Below are positions 17,773 to 29,081 of a stretch of 64,000 nt of DNA, one piece after another. How positions within the stretch are numbered: the stretch's first letter is position 1; every line of letters starts with the position of its first letter. The position numbers were made by a program, and so were the translations under genes. The stretch spans positions 6,262,001 to 6,326,000 of the forward strand of contig NZ_JANADK010000001.1 of the NCBI RefSeq assembly GCF_024199795.1, read 5' to 3'. Under the pieces are notes generated by a model. The model did no database searches. It saw only the letters and a program-made list of their open reading frames with translations, and was not told where the DNA came from. The stretch is from Bradyrhizobium sp. CCGB01. Lineage in GTDB: Bacteria > Pseudomonadota > Alphaproteobacteria > Rhizobiales > Xanthobacteraceae.

Positions 17773-19020
17773 GTGACGAAACCAGCCTCCGCCACGGCCA
17801 CCGCCCCGCTTTCGTCACTGTCGACCGATTTGGGCGGCCTCGCCCGGAGGCTGGAAGACGCGTTTCTTGCCGTCCGCAACGAGACGGAGCGCCGGGCGGC
17901 GCCGCTGTCGCCCGAAGACCAGCAGATCCAGTCCATGCCGGATGCGAGCCCGACGAAATGGCACCGGGCACACACCACCTGGTTCTGGGAGCAATTCCTG
18001 CTCGGCGAGCACACGACTGGCTACCGGCCCTTCCACCCCGACTTCGCGTTCCTGTTCAATTCCTATTACGTCAGTGCCGGCCCGCGCCATTCCCGCAATC
18101 ACCGCGGCGACATCACCCGCCCCAGCGCTGAGCAGGTCGGCGCCTACCGAAAATACGTCGACGCGGCCGTCGTAAAATTCCTTCGGGAAGCCGGCGCGGA
18201 CAAGCTTCGCGAGATCGCACCGCTGATCGAGGTCGGGCTCAATCACGAGCAACAGCATCAGGAATTGATGTTCACCGACATCCTGCACGCGTTCGCGCAG
18301 AACCCGATCCCGCCGGCCTATGATCCGGATTGGCGCTTCCCGGCTTCGACACGCGCGGGTGAGGACTGGCTGGCGCTGAACGAGGGCATCCACACCGTCG
18401 GCCATGTCGACGACAGCTTCCATTTCGACAATGAGAAGCCGGCGCACCGTGCCCTCGTCGGCCCTGTCAGGGTCGCACGCAATCTCGTCACCAATGGCGA
18501 ATGGCTCGCCTTCATGCGCGACGGCGGCTACCGGACCGCAACGCTGTGGCTGATGGACGGCTCCGCCACCGTGAACAACGAGGGCTGGGACGCTCCCGGC
18601 CATTGGCGCGAGATCGACGGCCAGTGGCATGTGATGACGCTGGCCGGCCTCAGGCCGGTCGATCCCGACGCGCCGGTCTGCCATGTCAGCTATTACGAAG
18701 CGGATGCCTACGCGCGCTGGTCCGGAAAGCATCTGCCCACCGAGATGGAATGGGAGGTCGCGGCCCGCGCCGGCCAGCTCAACGACGCCTTCGGCATCGT
18801 CTGGCAGTGGACGCGATCGTCCTACTCGCCCTACCCCGGCTATCGCGCCGTCGAGGGCGCGCTCGGCGAATACAACGGCAAGTTCATGATCAACCAGCTG
18901 GTACTGCGCGGCTCCTCGCTTGCAACCCCGGAAGGGCACAGCCGTATCACCTATCGCAATTTCTTCTATCCGCACCATCGCTGGCAGTTCACCGGACTGC
19001 GGCTCGCCGACTACGACTAG
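17773..19020 (+). CDS. egtB: Ergothioneine biosynthesis sulfoxide synthase EgtB
   Basis: 415 residues: an N-terminal DinB-like four-helix domain with the iron-binding triad region NHEQQHQE (about residue 150), then a formylglycine-generating-enzyme-like (FGE-sulfatase) domain ending SRITYRNFFYPHHRWQFTGLRLA. The non-haem iron enzyme joins trimethylhistidine (hercynine) to a thiol donor and oxidises sulfur. The GTG at 17773 has GGAG seven bases upstream; the longer frame has nothing comparable. egtD follows after 50 bp. Whether it uses cysteine or gamma-glutamylcysteine cannot be read; no egtA or egtC is in this window. Confidence 0.94.
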   Translation: MTKPASATATAPLSSLSTDLGGLARRLEDAFLAVRNETERRAAPLSPEDQQIQSMPDASPTKWHRAHTTWFWEQFLLGEHTTGYRPFHPDFAFLFNSYYVSAGPRHSRNHRGDITRPSAEQVGAYRKYVDAAVVKFLREAGADKLREIAPLIEVGLNHEQQHQELMFTDILHAFAQNPIPPAYDPDWRFPASTRAGEDWLALNEGIHTVGHVDDSFHFDNEKPAHRALVGPVRVARNLVTNGEWLAFMRDGGYRTATLWLMDGSATVNNEGWDAPGHWREIDGQWHVMTLAGLRPVDPDAPVCHVSYYEADAYARWSGKHLPTEMEWEVAARAGQLNDAFGIVWQWTRSSYSPYPGYRAVEGALGEYNGKFMINQLVLRGSSLATPEGHSRITYRNFFYPHHRWQFTGLRLADYD

Positions 19021-19070
19021 TTCTCATCCGACGACAACCGCGCGCCGGACAGCGCGTTCAGGAGAGTATC

Positions 19071-20042
19071 ATGAATGTGCACGCCAGCGCTTTGGCCGAA
19101 GCCCATCTCCCCGACGAGCAGACCACCGCATTCGCCCGGGAGGCCATCGGGGACCTCTCGCAGCAGCCGAAAAAACTGTCGCCGAAATATTTCTACGACG
19201 CGACCGGATCGGAGCTGTTCGAGGCGATCACGCGCCTGCCGGAGTATTACCCGACGCGCACCGAGCTTGCGATCCTGAAAGAGCGCGGCAGCGAGATCGC
19301 GAAGATCATTCCGGAGCATGCGGCGTTGGTCGAGTTCGGCGCCGGCGCGACCACAAAAGTCCGCCTGCTGCTCAACCACTGCAAGTTCGCGGCCTATGTG
19401 CCCGTCGACATATCCGGCGACTTCCTGACGGCACAGGCCGACGGCCTGAAGCGGGATTTTCCCTCGCTCGGCATCTATCCGGTAGCGGCTGACTTCACAA
19501 CGCCGTTCGAGCTGCCCCGGGCAGTCGCGTCAATGCCCAAGGTCGGCTTCTTTCCCGGCTCGACCATCGGCAATTTCGAGCCGCACGAAGCCCAGGCCTT
19601 CCTGAAGAGCGCTCGCAAGATCCTGGGCAAGGGTGCGCAGATGATCATCGGCGCCGACCTCGAGAAGGAAGAGCGCGTGCTCTATGACGCCTACAACGAT
19701 GCGGCCGGCGTCACCGCGCGCTTCAACCTCAATGTGCTCGTGCGGATCAACCGCGAGCTCGGCGGCAATTTCGACCTGTCCGCCTTCACCCATCGCGCGA
19801 TCTACAATCGCGAGCGGCACCGCATCGAGATGCATCTGATCAGCAAGAAGAGCCAGACCGTGCGCCTGCTCGGCACCAGCTTCTCGTTCCGCCCCGGCGA
19901 GAGCATTCATACCGAGAACAGCTACAAATACAGTCTCGAGCGTTTTGCGACGCTGGCGCAGGGTGCGGGCTGGCGGGTGCGCGAAAGCTGGACCGATGCG
20001 GCGAAGATGTTCTCGGTACACGCGCTGGAGGTGGCGGAGTAG
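19071..20042 (+). CDS. egtD: L-histidine N-alpha-methyltransferase EgtD
   Basis: 323 residues. Trimethylates L-histidine to hercynine with S-adenosylmethionine. The SAM loop is VEFGAGATTK (about residue 85); PKKLSPKYFYDATGSELFE near the N-terminus and FFPGSTIGNF (about 165) are family signatures. The C-terminal SFRPGESIHTENSYKYS segment bears the histidine-binding residues. AGGAGAG precedes the ATG. With egtB it gives the two committed steps to the antioxidant ergothioneine; the final C-S lyase EgtE is not seen here. Confidence 0.95.
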   Translation: MNVHASALAEAHLPDEQTTAFAREAIGDLSQQPKKLSPKYFYDATGSELFEAITRLPEYYPTRTELAILKERGSEIAKIIPEHAALVEFGAGATTKVRLLLNHCKFAAYVPVDISGDFLTAQADGLKRDFPSLGIYPVAADFTTPFELPRAVASMPKVGFFPGSTIGNFEPHEAQAFLKSARKILGKGAQMIIGADLEKEERVLYDAYNDAAGVTARFNLNVLVRINRELGGNFDLSAFTHRAIYNRERHRIEMHLISKKSQTVRLLGTSFSFRPGESIHTENSYKYSLERFATLAQGAGWRVRESWTDAAKMFSVHALEVAE

Positions 20043-20077
20043 AAACTCCGGCGCGGCCAGAGCGGTTTGCTGCGGCC

Positions 20078-20211
20078 CATCCTTCGAGACGCCCGCTCTA
20101 CGCGGGCTCCTCAGGATGAGGACGGAGTGCGCGGCAGCAGTCTCAACGGGCATCGATGCCGATTAGCCTCATCCTGAGGAGACCGCGGAGCGGTCGTCTC
20201 GAAGGACGAGG
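20078..20211. repeat. Dispersed inverted repeat, family D
   Basis: A 44-base left arm (CATCCTTCGAGACG...TCCTCAGGATGAGG) and a 45-base right arm (CCTCATCCTGAGGAG...CTCGAAGGACGAGG) are inverted copies separated by about 45 bases, and each arm can itself fold. It lies between convergent egtD and ltrA. It matches a well-known rhizobial style of intergenic repeat, but no transposase is present. Confidence 0.8.
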
Positions 20212-20242
20212 CGCGCGCTCGGGCGCTACCCCCGCGCGCGGT

Positions 20243-21436
20243 TCAATGCTCCTCGGCCTCTTCCGTCTTCGACCCCAACGACATCGACTCCCACACCGCG
20301 ACCACGATCATGATCACGCTGGTCGCGACCGACAGCCAGAGCGGCGAGAGATCGGCGGCGAACCACCACAGCACCAGCAGCAGGATGATGCCGATGCCGT
20401 GCGAGAGCTGGAGGAAGCCGCGGATCGAATGCTTGAACAGGATGGTGCCGACCAGGAACACCAAGGGACCACCGATCGTGCTGACGATGGTGCGCACATC
20501 GGAGTGGCCGGTCGGGTGCTTCAGCACCAGCTCGTCCGACACCGCGGTCAGGATGATGCCGGCGATGATCGGCATGTGCAGATAGGTGTAGGCGAGCCGC
20601 GCCAGCCGGCCGGATTCGGTGGATTTCGAGATGCGCTCGGACCCGGCCTCCGCGCCCTTGTGGAAATAGACCCACCACATCGCGATCGCGCCGACCAGCG
20701 CGGAGACGAAGGCCAGCATGTTGCTGGCGGTCCATTCCAGCTCGGCGAAGGTCGCGCCGTTGACGACGACGGCCTCACCGAGCGCGATGATGACGAAGAG
20801 AGAGCAGCGCTCGGCCATGTGGCCGCCCTCGACGGCCCAGGCCTCGACCGACGAGAAGCCCAGCTTCGGGACCCAGAAGCGGACCGCCGGCGAGATGTAT
20901 TCGATCGTCAGCGCCACGATCCAGAACCACAGCCGCGCCTCGTCATGCGCAAGGCCGCCGAGGATCCAGAAGATCGCGGAGCCGCAGAGCCAGACGAGGA
21001 TGCGGATCGCATTGTGCCGGACGGCGGTCCGGTGGCGCGGGGTCGCGAACAGCCAGAAGGCGGTCCGTCCGACCTGCATGGTCGCGTAGGCGATCGCGAA
21101 CCACAGGCCCCGTCCCTCGAAGGCTGTCGGGATCGTCGTCGACAGCACGAGGCCGCCCAGCATCATCAGGAAGAGCAGGATGCGGACCGGCGTCAGCTCG
21201 GGATTGAGCCAGTTGGTGACCCAGGCGGTGTAGACCCATACCCACCACACCGCGAGGAAGAGCACCGTGACATGCACCGCGCCGAGCGGCGTGAAATGGT
21301 GCAGCAGGGTGTGCGAGACCTGCGTGACGGCAAACACGAAGACGAGGTCGAAGAACAGTTCGGCGTTGGTGACGCGGCTGTGCTGGTTCGGCGCGATGAC
21401 GCGAAACATCGCGCCGCGAGGATTGTCCGCAGCCAT
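20243..21436 (-). CDS. Low temperature requirement protein A (LtrA) family membrane protein
   Basis: 397 residues, about ten hydrophobic helices. The N-terminal NAELFFDLVFVFAVTQVSH and the central FVIIALGEAVVVNGATFAE are signatures of the LtrA family, named from Listeria mutants unable to grow in the cold. The molecular function is unknown. The second in-frame ATG (21436) has a G-run at a workable distance, unlike the one at 21442. The very end (KTEEAEEH) is charged and cytoplasmic. It is convergent with egtD across the family D repeat. Confidence 0.9.
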   Translation of the reverse strand: MAADNPRGAMFRVIAPNQHSRVTNAELFFDLVFVFAVTQVSHTLLHHFTPLGAVHVTVLFLAVWWVWVYTAWVTNWLNPELTPVRILLFLMMLGGLVLSTTIPTAFEGRGLWFAIAYATMQVGRTAFWLFATPRHRTAVRHNAIRILVWLCGSAIFWILGGLAHDEARLWFWIVALTIEYISPAVRFWVPKLGFSSVEAWAVEGGHMAERCSLFVIIALGEAVVVNGATFAELEWTASNMLAFVSALVGAIAMWWVYFHKGAEAGSERISKSTESGRLARLAYTYLHMPIIAGIILTAVSDELVLKHPTGHSDVRTIVSTIGGPLVFLVGTILFKHSIRGFLQLSHGIGIILLLVLWWFAADLSPLWLSVATSVIMIVVAVWESMSLGSKTEEAEEH

Positions 21437-21463
21437 CGTCATCCCCCCGTCACGCGGATCAGA

Positions 21464-21709
21464 TCAGGCCCCGGGGCTCCCGGGTACCCCGGTTTGCAGC
21501 GCCAGGGCATGCAGAACGCCGCCCATCTGGCCGCGCAGGGACTGATAGACGATCTGGTGCTGCTGGACGCGGGACTTGCCGCGGAAGGATTCCGAGATCA
21601 CGGTCGCGGCATAATGATCGCCATCGCCGGCGAGGTCACGGATGGTCACGTCGGCATCGGGGATCGCTGCCTTGATCATCGCCTCGATATCGTGGGCGTC
21701 CATGGGCAT
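21464..21709 (-). CDS. bolA: BolA family protein
   Basis: 81 residues, a single BolA domain. FRGKSRVQQHQIVYQSL contains the helix-turn-strand with the His used for shared cluster binding; the C-terminus LHALALQT is typical. BolA proteins bind [2Fe-2S] clusters together with CGFS glutaredoxins, and grxD is in this window on the same strand. AAGGAG lies ten bases before the ATG at 21709, which excludes the longer frame to 21784. It ends 28 bases before ltrA starts and is probably in one transcript with it. Confidence 0.92.
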   Translation of the reverse strand: MPMDAHDIEAMIKAAIPDADVTIRDLAGDGDHYAATVISESFRGKSRVQQHQIVYQSLRGQMGGVLHALALQTGVPGSPGA

Positions 21710-21900
21710 TCGGGTCGTGCTCCTTGTCTCGGCTTTCAGTCTCGTCGTCGAATCGCTGCCGGGGTCCCCTCGCCGGCAGGGCAAACTTAGCGTGAACGGC
21801 CTTCTACGTCACGCTTTCCGGCACTATATCCCTGATCCCACCAGGATAAAGGCACGACAAAGTGCCGCGCGCGGCAGATTGATCGAAAAGGCGTGAAGTC

Positions 21901-22260
21901 ATGAAGCTTCCAGGGCCCGACCACCCCATCACCATCACCCAAAACCCCCGCCGCGTCCGCGTCATGGCTGGCGACATCGTGATCGCCGAGACCAGCAAGG
22001 CGCTGACGCTGAAGGAGGCCAGATATCCGGCGGTGCAATATGTGCCGCGGGAGGACGCCAACATGGCTCTGCTCGAGCGTACCGACCGCGTCACCCATTG
22101 CCCCTACAAGGGTGACGCGAGCTATTACAGCGTCAAGGCCGACGGCAAGACGCTCGACAACGCGATCTGGACCTATGAGACGCCCTTCCCCGCCATGGCG
22201 GAGATTTCCGGCCATCTCGCCTTCTATCCGGACAAGGTGAAGATCGAGGAAGTGGGGTAG
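21901..22260 (+). CDS. DUF427 domain protein
   Basis: 119 residues. Family signatures are visible: VRVMAGDIVIAETSKAL at the start, YVPREDANMALLERTDRVTHCPYKGDASYY in the middle and WTYETPFPAMAEISGHLAFYP near the end. DUF427 is a small beta-tent fold of unknown function, common in alpha- and actinobacteria. It is divergent from bolA and followed on the same strand by an alpha/beta hydrolase after 64 bp. Confidence 0.92.
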   Translation: MKLPGPDHPITITQNPRRVRVMAGDIVIAETSKALTLKEARYPAVQYVPREDANMALLERTDRVTHCPYKGDASYYSVKADGKTLDNAIWTYETPFPAMAEISGHLAFYPDKVKIEEVG

Positions 22261-22324
22261 TCTCACGGCGCTGTGACGCCAGGGCAATCATGGATCGCCT
22301 CCTCTCAGTCGATGCAGGCCACTG

Positions 22325-23428
22325 ATGCCGCACAAGGCCGGACGACTGATTGGGATCTCGTTGCTCGGAGCAACCGGCGTCGTCATCGCGGTGGTCGCCG
22401 CGGGCCTCGGGTTTCGTGCCTATCGCCAGCACCTTGCTGCGGAAACTCTCGCCATCCATTCCCCCATGGGGGTGCAGGAGGGCAGTTTCGTCGACGTCGG
22501 CGGCATCAGGCAATGGGTTCAAATCCGCGGCGAGGATCGGAACAATCCGGTTCTCCTGTTCGTCCACGGCGGGCCCGGAGGCACCACCTTGCCGATCACG
22601 TCGGGCTGGCGGCGCTGGGAAAAGCAGTTCACCGTTGTGCAGTGGGACCAGCGCGGCACCGGCCGCACTTACGGCGCCGCTGGAGATGCGCTCGCGCCGA
22701 CCATGACATTGGAGCGAATGACTCGGGATGGTCTTGAGCTGACCGAATATCTGCGGGCGCATTTGCACAAGGACAGGATCATCCTGGTCGGCCATTCCTG
22801 GGGTTCATTCCTGGGAATTCACATGGCGAAGCAACGTCCGGAACTGTTCTATGCCTATGTCGGCACTGGCCAGGTGGTTGGCAGGACGACCTTCGAGAAG
22901 GCATTCGAGCTCACGATCGCGCGCCTGCAAACGCGGGCGGCGTCCACTGGAAACAGCGAGGCGCTGGCAGAGCTGGCGCCGGTCGCCGCACGGCCGACCA
23001 TGACCCAGGAAAATCGCCTGATTGCGGAAAAGTGGAGCAGCGTGTTGGCCCTGCCGCCCGCCGATCGCCTCCAGCCGGCCGGCCTGATCCCGCCGCTCTT
23101 CATGCCGGATTTCTCGCTGCTCGACTGGTACTACTGGCGCAAAGGCGACGCCTTCTCCAAAAAGTATCTGACCGGGAGAGACGGTCCGATGTTTCAGCAC
23201 GACATGGCTTCGATCGGATTCGAATTTTCGATACCCATGTTCTTTTTTGAGGGCGATGCGGATGGCGTGACGCCAGGCGGGCCTGCCGAGCAGTATTTCA
23301 ACCAGATCAGAGCCCCGCATAAGGAATTTGTCTGGATTCGCGGCGGCGATCATTTCATTCCGTTCAACCGTCCCGATGAGTTTCTGGCGGAGTTGGCGGC
23401 CCGCGTAAGACCGTTCGCAGGCAATTGA
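22325..23428 (+). CDS. Alpha/beta hydrolase, proline iminopeptidase-like, membrane-anchored
   Basis: 367 residues. A hydrophobic anchor at residues 8-30 is followed by an alpha/beta-hydrolase domain: oxyanion motif VHGGPGGTTLP, nucleophile elbow GHSWGS (Ser near residue 160), and acid and base in EGDADGV and GGDHFIPF near the C-terminus. The HGGPGG plus WDQRGTGRT pairing is characteristic of prolyl aminopeptidase relatives. The catalytic triad is complete, so it should be active, but the substrate is not predictable. Located in the periplasm if the anchor is uncleaved. Confidence 0.88.
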   Translation: MPHKAGRLIGISLLGATGVVIAVVAAGLGFRAYRQHLAAETLAIHSPMGVQEGSFVDVGGIRQWVQIRGEDRNNPVLLFVHGGPGGTTLPITSGWRRWEKQFTVVQWDQRGTGRTYGAAGDALAPTMTLERMTRDGLELTEYLRAHLHKDRIILVGHSWGSFLGIHMAKQRPELFYAYVGTGQVVGRTTFEKAFELTIARLQTRAASTGNSEALAELAPVAARPTMTQENRLIAEKWSSVLALPPADRLQPAGLIPPLFMPDFSLLDWYYWRKGDAFSKKYLTGRDGPMFQHDMASIGFEFSIPMFFFEGDADGVTPGGPAEQYFNQIRAPHKEFVWIRGGDHFIPFNRPDEFLAELAARVRPFAGN

Positions 23429-23478
23429 GGGCGGTGCCTCCAGGTCGGCGCGCTGTCCCGATTTGATCGTCTGCCCGG

Positions 23479-23652
23479 CTAAGCCCTGAAGATCGTGAGC
23501 CCCAGTATCAGCAGCACCAGGAAGATCACGACGAAGATATAGAACAGGAAGCGGGCGACATCGGCCGAGGCGGCCGAGATGCCGGTGAAGCCGAGCACGC
23601 CGGCCACGATCGAGATCAAGAGAAAGATCAGCGCCCATTTCAGGATCGTCAT
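23479..23652 (-). CDS. DUF1328 small membrane protein (YtjA type)
   Basis: 57 residues, [20 protein letters not shown] at the N-terminus and a second helix [17 protein letters not shown], linked by the family signature [15 protein letters not shown]. Two-helix proteins of this family are widespread and uncharacterised, some induced by stress. GGAG lies eight bases before the ATG. Convergent with the hydrolase gene. Confidence 0.9.
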   Translation of the reverse strand: MTILKWALIFLLISIVAGVLGFTGISAASADVARFLFYIFVVIFLVLLILGLTIFRA

Positions 23653-23836
23653 AGCCAACTCCGAGACCTCGGTGCCACCTCAAGCGGCCCTCAACCATTT
23701 CGCGAACGCTAACTTCGCGACGCGGGACTGGTTCCAGAGGAGCCGGTCGGAAGCGACGAATGAGCGAAACTGCCCTTGCTGAATCGGGTTCCCGGCTGCA
23801 CAGTCCGGTTGGGAGAACGACGCAACCGGGGCGACC

Positions 23837-25027
23837 ATGACCACGATCTCACCTTCTGCGACGATCGGCACGGAAGCGCATGCTGCGCCAAAGAGCAAGA
23901 CGCGCAACCAGGCGCTCGATCGTGCCCGTACCTTCCTGACGCTGGTGGTGCTGCTGCACCATGCCGTCATCCCCTATACTTACTTCGGTCATACCGACCC
24001 GAAATTCTTCTTCGGCTTCGATATGATCGTGCTGGCCACCGACAGCTTCTTCATGGCGATGTTCTTCTTCCTGTCGGGCTTGTTTGCGTGGTCGGGCATC
24101 GCCCGCAAGGGCGCGCTGAACTATCTGGCAGATCGCCTGCTTCGGCTTGGCCTGCCATTCGTGATCTGCGCATTCACGATCATTCCGCTCGCCTATTACG
24201 CCATCTCGCTCCGACATCATCCCGAGATCGGCTTTTCGGAATACTGGTGGAATATGGTCACGAAGGGACCGTGGCCGAGCGGGCCGATCTGGTTCCTTTG
24301 GGTCCTGCTCGGCTTCGACGTGGTGGCCTGCATACTGCATCGGCTGTCGCCAAACCTGCTCGATCCGATCAACCGCCTCTCGCTGGACGGTCGCCGTCGG
24401 CCCGAGTTGTTCTTCGCGGTCATGCTTGCCGTCACCGCAGCGTTCTATGTTCCCGGGCTGATGTACTATGGACCTAGCAGCTGGTTCGAGTTCGGGCCGT
24501 TCTCGTTGCAGCACGGGCGTGTGATGCTCTATGCGAGCTACTTCTTTTTCGGTGCCGGCATTGGAGTCGCGAATATGGATCGCGGCCTGCTCGCGGCGGA
24601 CGGCCGGATGGCGAAGGTCAGCTGGGACTGGATGGTCTTGGCGATCGTTCCGTATTGCCTGCTCTGGGTGCTGATCTTCATCAAGCGCGAAATACTGGGA
24701 AATCCGTCGCCGCTGCCGAACTGGTATGAGGGGCTCTACGCCATCTGCTTCGCTGTCTTCAGCGTGGCCATCATGTTTCTGATCCTGGCCTTTTTCCAGA
24801 GGTTCAAGCAATCAGGCTCGGCCAGGCTACTCGATCCGATGCAGGCGGATGCCTACGGCATGTTTTTGGTGCACTACCCGATCGCGCTTTGGCTGCAATA
24901 CTGGCTGTTCGACTATGACCTGCCAGCGATCGTCAAGGCGACGATCGGGTTCGTGCTGACGGTCGCGTTCAGTTGGGCGCTAACGCGCGCCTTGCGCCAG
25001 ATCCCCGGGGCAACGAAGGTGCTGTGA
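23837..25027 (+). CDS. Acyltransferase family 3 membrane protein (OpgC-like)
   Basis: 396 residues with about ten transmembrane helices. The N-terminal LDRARTFLTLVVLLHHAVIPY contains the conserved His/Arg region of membrane acyltransferase 3 proteins, and FLSGLFAW follows in the second helix. The family moves acyl groups such as acetyl or succinyl onto exported glycans or lipids. The general layout is reminiscent of OpgC, which succinylates periplasmic glucans, but no glucan genes are near. Monocistronic, followed by a family C repeat. Confidence 0.87.
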   Translation: MTTISPSATIGTEAHAAPKSKTRNQALDRARTFLTLVVLLHHAVIPYTYFGHTDPKFFFGFDMIVLATDSFFMAMFFFLSGLFAWSGIARKGALNYLADRLLRLGLPFVICAFTIIPLAYYAISLRHHPEIGFSEYWWNMVTKGPWPSGPIWFLWVLLGFDVVACILHRLSPNLLDPINRLSLDGRRRPELFFAVMLAVTAAFYVPGLMYYGPSSWFEFGPFSLQHGRVMLYASYFFFGAGIGVANMDRGLLAADGRMAKVSWDWMVLAIVPYCLLWVLIFIKREILGNPSPLPNWYEGLYAICFAVFSVAIMFLILAFFQRFKQSGSARLLDPMQADAYGMFLVHYPIALWLQYWLFDYDLPAIVKATIGFVLTVAFSWALTRALRQIPGATKVL

Positions 25028-25060
25028 CACTGACGGTCTCCATCATTGCGAGCGCAATGG

Positions 25061-25136
25061 TCGTAGCCCGGATTTCGCGGAGCCTGTCATCAGGCGGCGC
25101 TTCGCGCCGACCCGTTGGCTCCATCCGGACTACGGG
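25061..25136. repeat. Dispersed palindromic repeat, family C (second copy)
   Basis: GTAGCCCGGATTTCGCGGAG at the left and CTCCATCCGGACTACGG at the right, with an inner GGCGGCGCTTCGCGCCGACC hairpin. It fills the space between the convergent acyltransferase and purL, as the copy at 13901-13980 does between ltaE and a serine hydrolase. Confidence 0.7.
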
Positions 25137-25156
25137 ACTGAGACTGCGGCGGCGCC

Positions 25157-27367
<2,211 letters not shown>

Positions 27368-27550
27368 GGATTCGAGGCTTTCGGCGGCGGTTGGCCGTTC
27401 TTAGGAACATCGGACGGCTTGGAAAAGCCCTTTATGGCGCATTTTCCCGCTGTCCCACGTTTTGCGGCGGGGGGCTGCGGGAACAGGAATTGCACCGCGC
27501 GTAAGGATCGGATTTAAGGGCAAAAGACCCGCAATTGAAGGCCCATTTCC

Positions 27551-28030
27551 TTGCACGAACTCACCAAAACGCCCCCGCCCCGCCGTCCCGACCTCCACAT
27601 CGCCACCGAGGGGGAATTCCAGGGCTGGCGGACCTGGATTCGCGACAGTTTTGAGTCCCATGTCGGCCCCTTCTGGCACCGGATCGAGGAGGACGGCAGC
27701 GTCCGCAGCGCCTTCCGGGTCGAGAAAAAGCACCTCAACGGCTCGGGGAACGTCCATGGCGGCTGCTACATGGCCTTTGCCGACTACTCCCTGTTTGCGA
27801 TCGCCACCCACGTCCTGGACGGACGGGCCGTGACGACCAATTTTACCTGCGAATTCCTCGACGCGGCACGGGAGGGCGAGCTGATCGAATGTACCGGAGA
27901 AGTGAGCCGGGCCGGCGGTTCGCTGATTTTCCTGCGCGGCAAGATGATGTCAGGCAACAGGCAGCTGTTCACCTTTTCCGGGACGATCAAGCGGGTGAAG
28001 CGGAAGGCGCAACCTCAGCCAAACGCATAG
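27551..28030 (+). CDS. PaaI-type hotdog thioesterase
   Basis: 159 residues, one hotdog fold. GSGNVHGGCYMAFADYSLF carries the HGG active-site motif on the central helix, and TTNFTCEFLDAAREGELI matches the conserved strand. The likely activity is hydrolysis of an acyl-CoA thioester in the cytoplasm. The annotated start is a TTG (27551); no better start with a ribosome site is visible before the conserved region, so the N-terminus is uncertain. It is divergent from purL and followed by an exporter gene 39 bp on. Confidence 0.85.
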   Translation: MHELTKTPPPRRPDLHIATEGEFQGWRTWIRDSFESHVGPFWHRIEEDGSVRSAFRVEKKHLNGSGNVHGGCYMAFADYSLFAIATHVLDGRAVTTNFTCEFLDAAREGELIECTGEVSRAGGSLIFLRGKMMSGNRQLFTFSGTIKRVKRKAQPQPNA

Positions 28031-28069
28031 CTCGGCGCCTTCCCTTTTGGCGCCCCCTCGCCCAGACTT

Positions 28070-29071
28070 GTGCCGAGCGCTGTCGCGCCGGGGAGCAAGA
28101 CCAAGGTGCCGCAGAGCACATCGAGGGCGGGGCGCACGGCAGCCTCCGTAGCATCGCCGTTGCCGTCCATACCCGCCACCGGCGCGCGCAACTGGCGCGA
28201 TTACGCGCTGCTGTTCGCGCTGGCCTGCTGCTGGAGCTCGACCTATCCGCTGGCCAAGCTTGCGCTGGACACGATCCCGCCTGTGACCTTCATCTCGGCG
28301 CGTTCGCTGATCGCGGCCGCCTTCCTGTTCGCGATCCTGTGGATGCGCGGAGTCAGCCTGCCGACGGATGTGAAGGCCTGGAAGCTGTTCGCGGTCCAGC
28401 AGCTGATTAACTCGACCTTTCCGTTCCTTGTCATCACCTGGTCGCAGCTCTATGTGCCGGCATCGAACACGGTGGTGCTGGCCTCGACGACGCCGATCTT
28501 CGCCTTCCTGATCACCTCGCTGATCACGCGGCACGAGCCGGCGACGTTGCTGAAGCTCGCGGGCGCGATCCTCGGCCTTGCCGGCACCATCGTCATCGTC
28601 GGCCTCGATGCGCTGCGCGGCTTCGGCAGCGAGATCGTGGCGGAGATCGCGATCCTGCTCGCCACCATCTCCTTTGCCTGCGCGACCATCTTCGGCCTCC
28701 GCCTCTCCGAATACGATCCGATGGTGGTGGCCACCGGCTCGCTGCTGTTCGGCGGCCTCGTGCTGCTGCCGCCCTCGCTCATCATCGACCAGCCCTGGAC
28801 GCTTCACCCGACACCAACGGCGATCGTCGCCACCATCGTCATGGGCATCGTCTCCAGCGCGCTGGGGCTGATGCTGTTCTACGTCTGCCTCGGCCGCCTC
28901 GGCACGCTGACCACGAACGCACAAGGCTATCTGCGCATCCCGATCGGCGTCGGCCTCTCCGTGCTGCTGCTCGGCGAGAGCGTGCCGTCGAACCTGGCAC
29001 TGGGGCTATTGCTGGTCATGGCCGGCGTCGCCGCGATGACGGTGCCGGCCGAACGACTCAAGTGGCGGTAG
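28070..29071 (+). CDS. EamA/DMT family permease
   Basis: 333 residues, ten hydrophobic helices forming two EamA repeats (about 45-175 and 190-325). Motifs such as LACCWSSTYPLAKLALDTIPP in helix 1 and YLRIPIGVGLSVLLLGE in helix 9 are typical of drug/metabolite exporters of the RhaT/YdcZ-like group. It exports or imports an unidentified metabolite. The start is given at GTG 28070, but the first 30 residues are low in complexity and a TTG at 28163 is also possible. Confidence 0.85.
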   Translation: MPSAVAPGSKTKVPQSTSRAGRTAASVASPLPSIPATGARNWRDYALLFALACCWSSTYPLAKLALDTIPPVTFISARSLIAAAFLFAILWMRGVSLPTDVKAWKLFAVQQLINSTFPFLVITWSQLYVPASNTVVLASTTPIFAFLITSLITRHEPATLLKLAGAILGLAGTIVIVGLDALRGFGSEIVAEIAILLATISFACATIFGLRLSEYDPMVVATGSLLFGGLVLLPPSLIIDQPWTLHPTPTAIVATIVMGIVSSALGLMLFYVCLGRLGTLTTNAQGYLRIPIGVGLSVLLLGESVPSNLALGLLLVMAGVAAMTVPAERLKWR

Positions 29072-29081
29072 CGGGCGCCAA

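Noticed and set aside
20156..21790. A 544-codon plus-strand frame opposite ltrA and bolA
   Set aside because: Composition is that of an antisense frame, with no ribosome site, and it starts in a repeat; LtrA and BolA on the other strand are certain.
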